Shown piece after piece: positions 5,201 through 6,118 of a stretch of DNA of 6,118 nucleotides (positions are counted from its first letter, which is position 1; each line of letters opens with the position of its first letter). A program made the position numbers and the translations under genes. The notes under the pieces were generated by a model. It was not told the origin of the DNA and did not search any database. It saw nothing but the letters and a program-made list of their open reading frames with translations. This stretch comes from an uncultured Clostridia bacterium. Lineage in GTDB: Bacteria; Bacillota; Clostridia; Christensenellales; Aristaeellaceae. Where the stretch lies: contig CANQGC010000183.1 of NCBI GenBank assembly GCA_947600345.1, positions 1-6,118 of the forward strand, given 5' to 3'.

Positions 5201-6118
5201 AGCTCTACAACTGGTACGACATCGGCGCGCTGGAGCCGATGCGGCCCCGCTACGTGTCCGCCGTGGACAGCGGCAACCTGGCCGGGGCGCTGCTGCTGTG
5301 CGCCCACGCGCTGCGCGAGGCCGACCCGGCGCTCTCGAAGCGCCTGCGGGCGCTGGCGGAGGGCATGGACCTGGCGGCGCTGTACGATGAGGAGCGCGAG
5401 CTCTTCCGCATCGGCATGGACGCGGAGAGCGGCAGGCCCAGCGAGAGCCACTACGACCTCTACGCCTCCGAGGCGCGCATACTCAGCTTCGCGGCGATGA
5501 TGCTGGGGCAGGTTCCCCCGAAGCACTGGCTGCGGCTGAACCGCGCCTCGACGCGCGCGGGGAAGCGGCAGGCGCTGCTCTCCTGGAGCGGCACGATGTT
5601 CGAATACCTGATGCCGGAGCTGATACTGCGCGCCCCGGCCGGAACCCTCGCGGGCGAGACCCGGGAGGCCGTCGCGGCGTGCCAGATTCGGCACGGCAGG
5701 CGGAGAAAGCGGCCCTGGGGCGTGTCGGAGTCGGGCTTCCACGCCTTCGACGCGCAGCTCAACTACCAGTACCACGCCTTCGGCCTGCGCGAGCTGGCGC
5801 TCAGCGGCGACGCGGAGGAGGGCGTGGTCGCGCCCTACGCATCGGCGCTGGCGCTCTGCGTCGAACCCAACGCCGCGGCGGAGAACCTGCGGCGGATGTG
5901 TGAGATGGGCTGGTCGGGGGAGCTCGGCCTGTACGAGGCCGCCGACTATGCCCGCCCGGACGGGGACGGGGAGCCGCACATCGTGCGCAGTCACATGGCC
6001 CACCACCAGGGCATGGCGCTGTGCGCCATCTGCAACGCGCTGCGGGGGGACGCGCTGAGCGAGCTCTTTCTGGACATCCCCGAGGCCCGGGCGCTGCGGC
6101 TGCTGCTGCAGGAGCGGC
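2221..6118 (+). CDS. ndvB: Cyclic beta-1,2-glucan synthase-like protein (GT84 + glycoamylase), 3' partial
   Basis: This frame is open from ATG 2221 to the window edge: 1299 complete codons of a family usually about 2,700-2,900 residues long. Residues about 90-350 match the family's helical N-terminal region (DGPRVLLLARELV, LIPAALRIALCEALRD, DDPARVYAAMDADSRARVRA). Two membrane helices follow (about 367-386 and 390-407), then a GT84 glycosyltransferase domain with D572-A-D574 (YVVTLDADTEY), the QDFTGRGCFAGKGIYDV block (646-662), LDDDNILSHDLIEG (673-686) and R713-LHR716-W717, an R-x-x-R-W version of the Q/RxxRW motif. More membrane helices span about 745-890, with EWVTAAD at 835-841. The glycoamylase-type domain has LPPDN (931-935), RTSPTNIGLYL (947-957), YDLYASEAR (1078-1086), PWGVSESG (1165-1172) and HMAHHQGMAL (1258-1267). 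Family members build a UDP-glucose-derived beta-1,2-glucan chain at the inner face of the cytoplasmic membrane, adjust its length and cyclise it. The C-terminal phosphorylase-like GH94 domain would lie beyond the edge. Product chemistry in this organism is inferred from homology. Confidence 0.92.
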   Translation, partial: MKRMRGYSNLGGRGEAADEAAREGRLRALAERSAPRGRSRLRLAGDCARSLRRALRGISGMDADGDGALRRLRSDSGRAEECLRQARAESGARTVATADGPRVLLLARELVGGGERLPERERLLREIALFDSARSLEMRELQLIPAALRIALCEALRDVARDILRVAGARALADGWVRAGGRGRMGGSCDEAFFERALQLSLELERPELHARIERAIERCGQRREWLVERAHRIEADNCLRLDNLMKLKHLLDGLNWRRCFEALSTAEQELRDDPARVYAAMDADSRARVRAAVEELARRAEAEEIVVVRRALRLARAALERSGADDPRASVCWYLVEDEGRAALCRELGAGRPRRLLPDPSGRRSVALVCALTAALLALILWGIGEPRLMVWALPLAWGCAWRALGKFYPKFVKPGRLLKLKLDAVPDDARTLVALPVLLSGESRAREMVARMEALGCLERDENVDFLLLGDFRDGDAPHAIEDEAILRAAREGVAKLNAAAGREKYFYLHRERRLREIDGRWMGENRKRGALMALNRLLLGRDGAADAFGAEGECAARLAGRYRYVVTLDADTEYLPGTIQKLVGAMRHPLNRRRAEAGVRRGYAVLQPDMRLTAEASGNFYVELSAGRGGMDGYPTSTSDFYQDFTGRGCFAGKGIYDVRAFAEATEGALDDDNILSHDLIEGILAGAGIVNDLRFYDGCPDRLAAELQRLHRWTRGDWQLLPVLFSRRKLGAAERMKLAGNLLRSLFAPALLGLLIHSVWLDESGAFALGLLLAFLDPLLNLPFSLLGEGRRGWRAALLQLATLPAAALCQLDAILRTLWRLAVSRRHLMEWVTAADASGSDGRAKLSGRIAALLALPGMLRSQWIVPVLGIALLFWTGAGWADDLSRQRAGERRPLKPGQTALLTELARRTWRFFETCVPEGGPGLPPDNVQLDPDLGPAMRTSPTNIGLYLMSCLAARELGLLPDARMRARMDATASTLERLEKWNGQLYNWYDIGALEPMRPRYVSAVDSGNLAGALLLCAHALREADPALSKRLRALAEGMDLAALYDEERELFRIGMDAESGRPSESHYDLYASEARILSFAAMMLGQVPPKHWLRLNRASTRAGKRQALLSWSGTMFEYLMPELILRAPAGTLAGETREAVAACQIRHGRRRKRPWGVSESGFHAFDAQLNYQYHAFGLRELALSGDAEEGVVAPYASALALCVEPNAAAENLRRMCEMGWSGELGLYEAADYARPDGDGEPHIVRSHMAHHQGMALCAICNALRGDALSELFLDIPEARALRLLLQER

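Noticed and set aside
4624..6006. A 460-codon - strand frame opposite the glycoamylase region
   Set aside because: Same explanation: low-complexity composition, opposite clear family motifs on the + strand.

Overview
The window is about 6.1 kb of GC-rich bacterial DNA (roughly 70% GC in most genes). Consensus-like vegetative promoters with 17-bp spacers, strong Shine-Dalgarno sites and the gene families present suggest a high-GC anaerobic Firmicute, perhaps a gut Clostridia or Christensenellales-type organism. The taxonomy is inference; no marker gene is present.

Layout. (1) Positions 2-823, + strand: C-terminal part of a proton-translocating membrane subunit of the NuoL/ND5/Mrp-antiporter superfamily, cut by the left edge. 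(2) Positions about 830-1540: a lower-GC island. It holds a promoter, a 127-codon stand-alone PBECR-type (barnase/EndoU/colicin E5-D/RelE-fold) nuclease-domain gene, a second near-consensus promoter overlapping the end of that gene, and a compact structured RNA of about 166 nt closed by a 16-bp end-to-end helix and followed by a terminator hairpin. (3) Positions 1591-2061, - strand: a 156-aa flavodoxin-family protein with its own promoter, convergent with the RNA. (4) Position 2221 to the right edge, + strand: the first 1299 codons of a giant cyclic beta-1,2-glucan synthase (NdvB/ChvB/Cgs-like: GT84 plus glycoamylase domains), with no stop inside the window.

These look like separate transcription units rather than one pathway. 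The membrane subunit ends the unit to the left. The nuclease gene, the RNA and the flavodoxin gene each have their own promoter. The flavodoxin and glucan synthase genes diverge from a 159-bp intergenic region. The most interesting object is the RNA at 1329-1494. Its start matches the predicted transcription start of a TTTACA-N17-TATAAT promoter, its ends pair, it contains two abutting hairpins with the same CUUG loop, and it has a possible 6-bp pseudoknot. It may be a member of the raiA-motif class, but that identification is from memory and unverified. Short segments also resemble the loop E arm of 5S rRNA.
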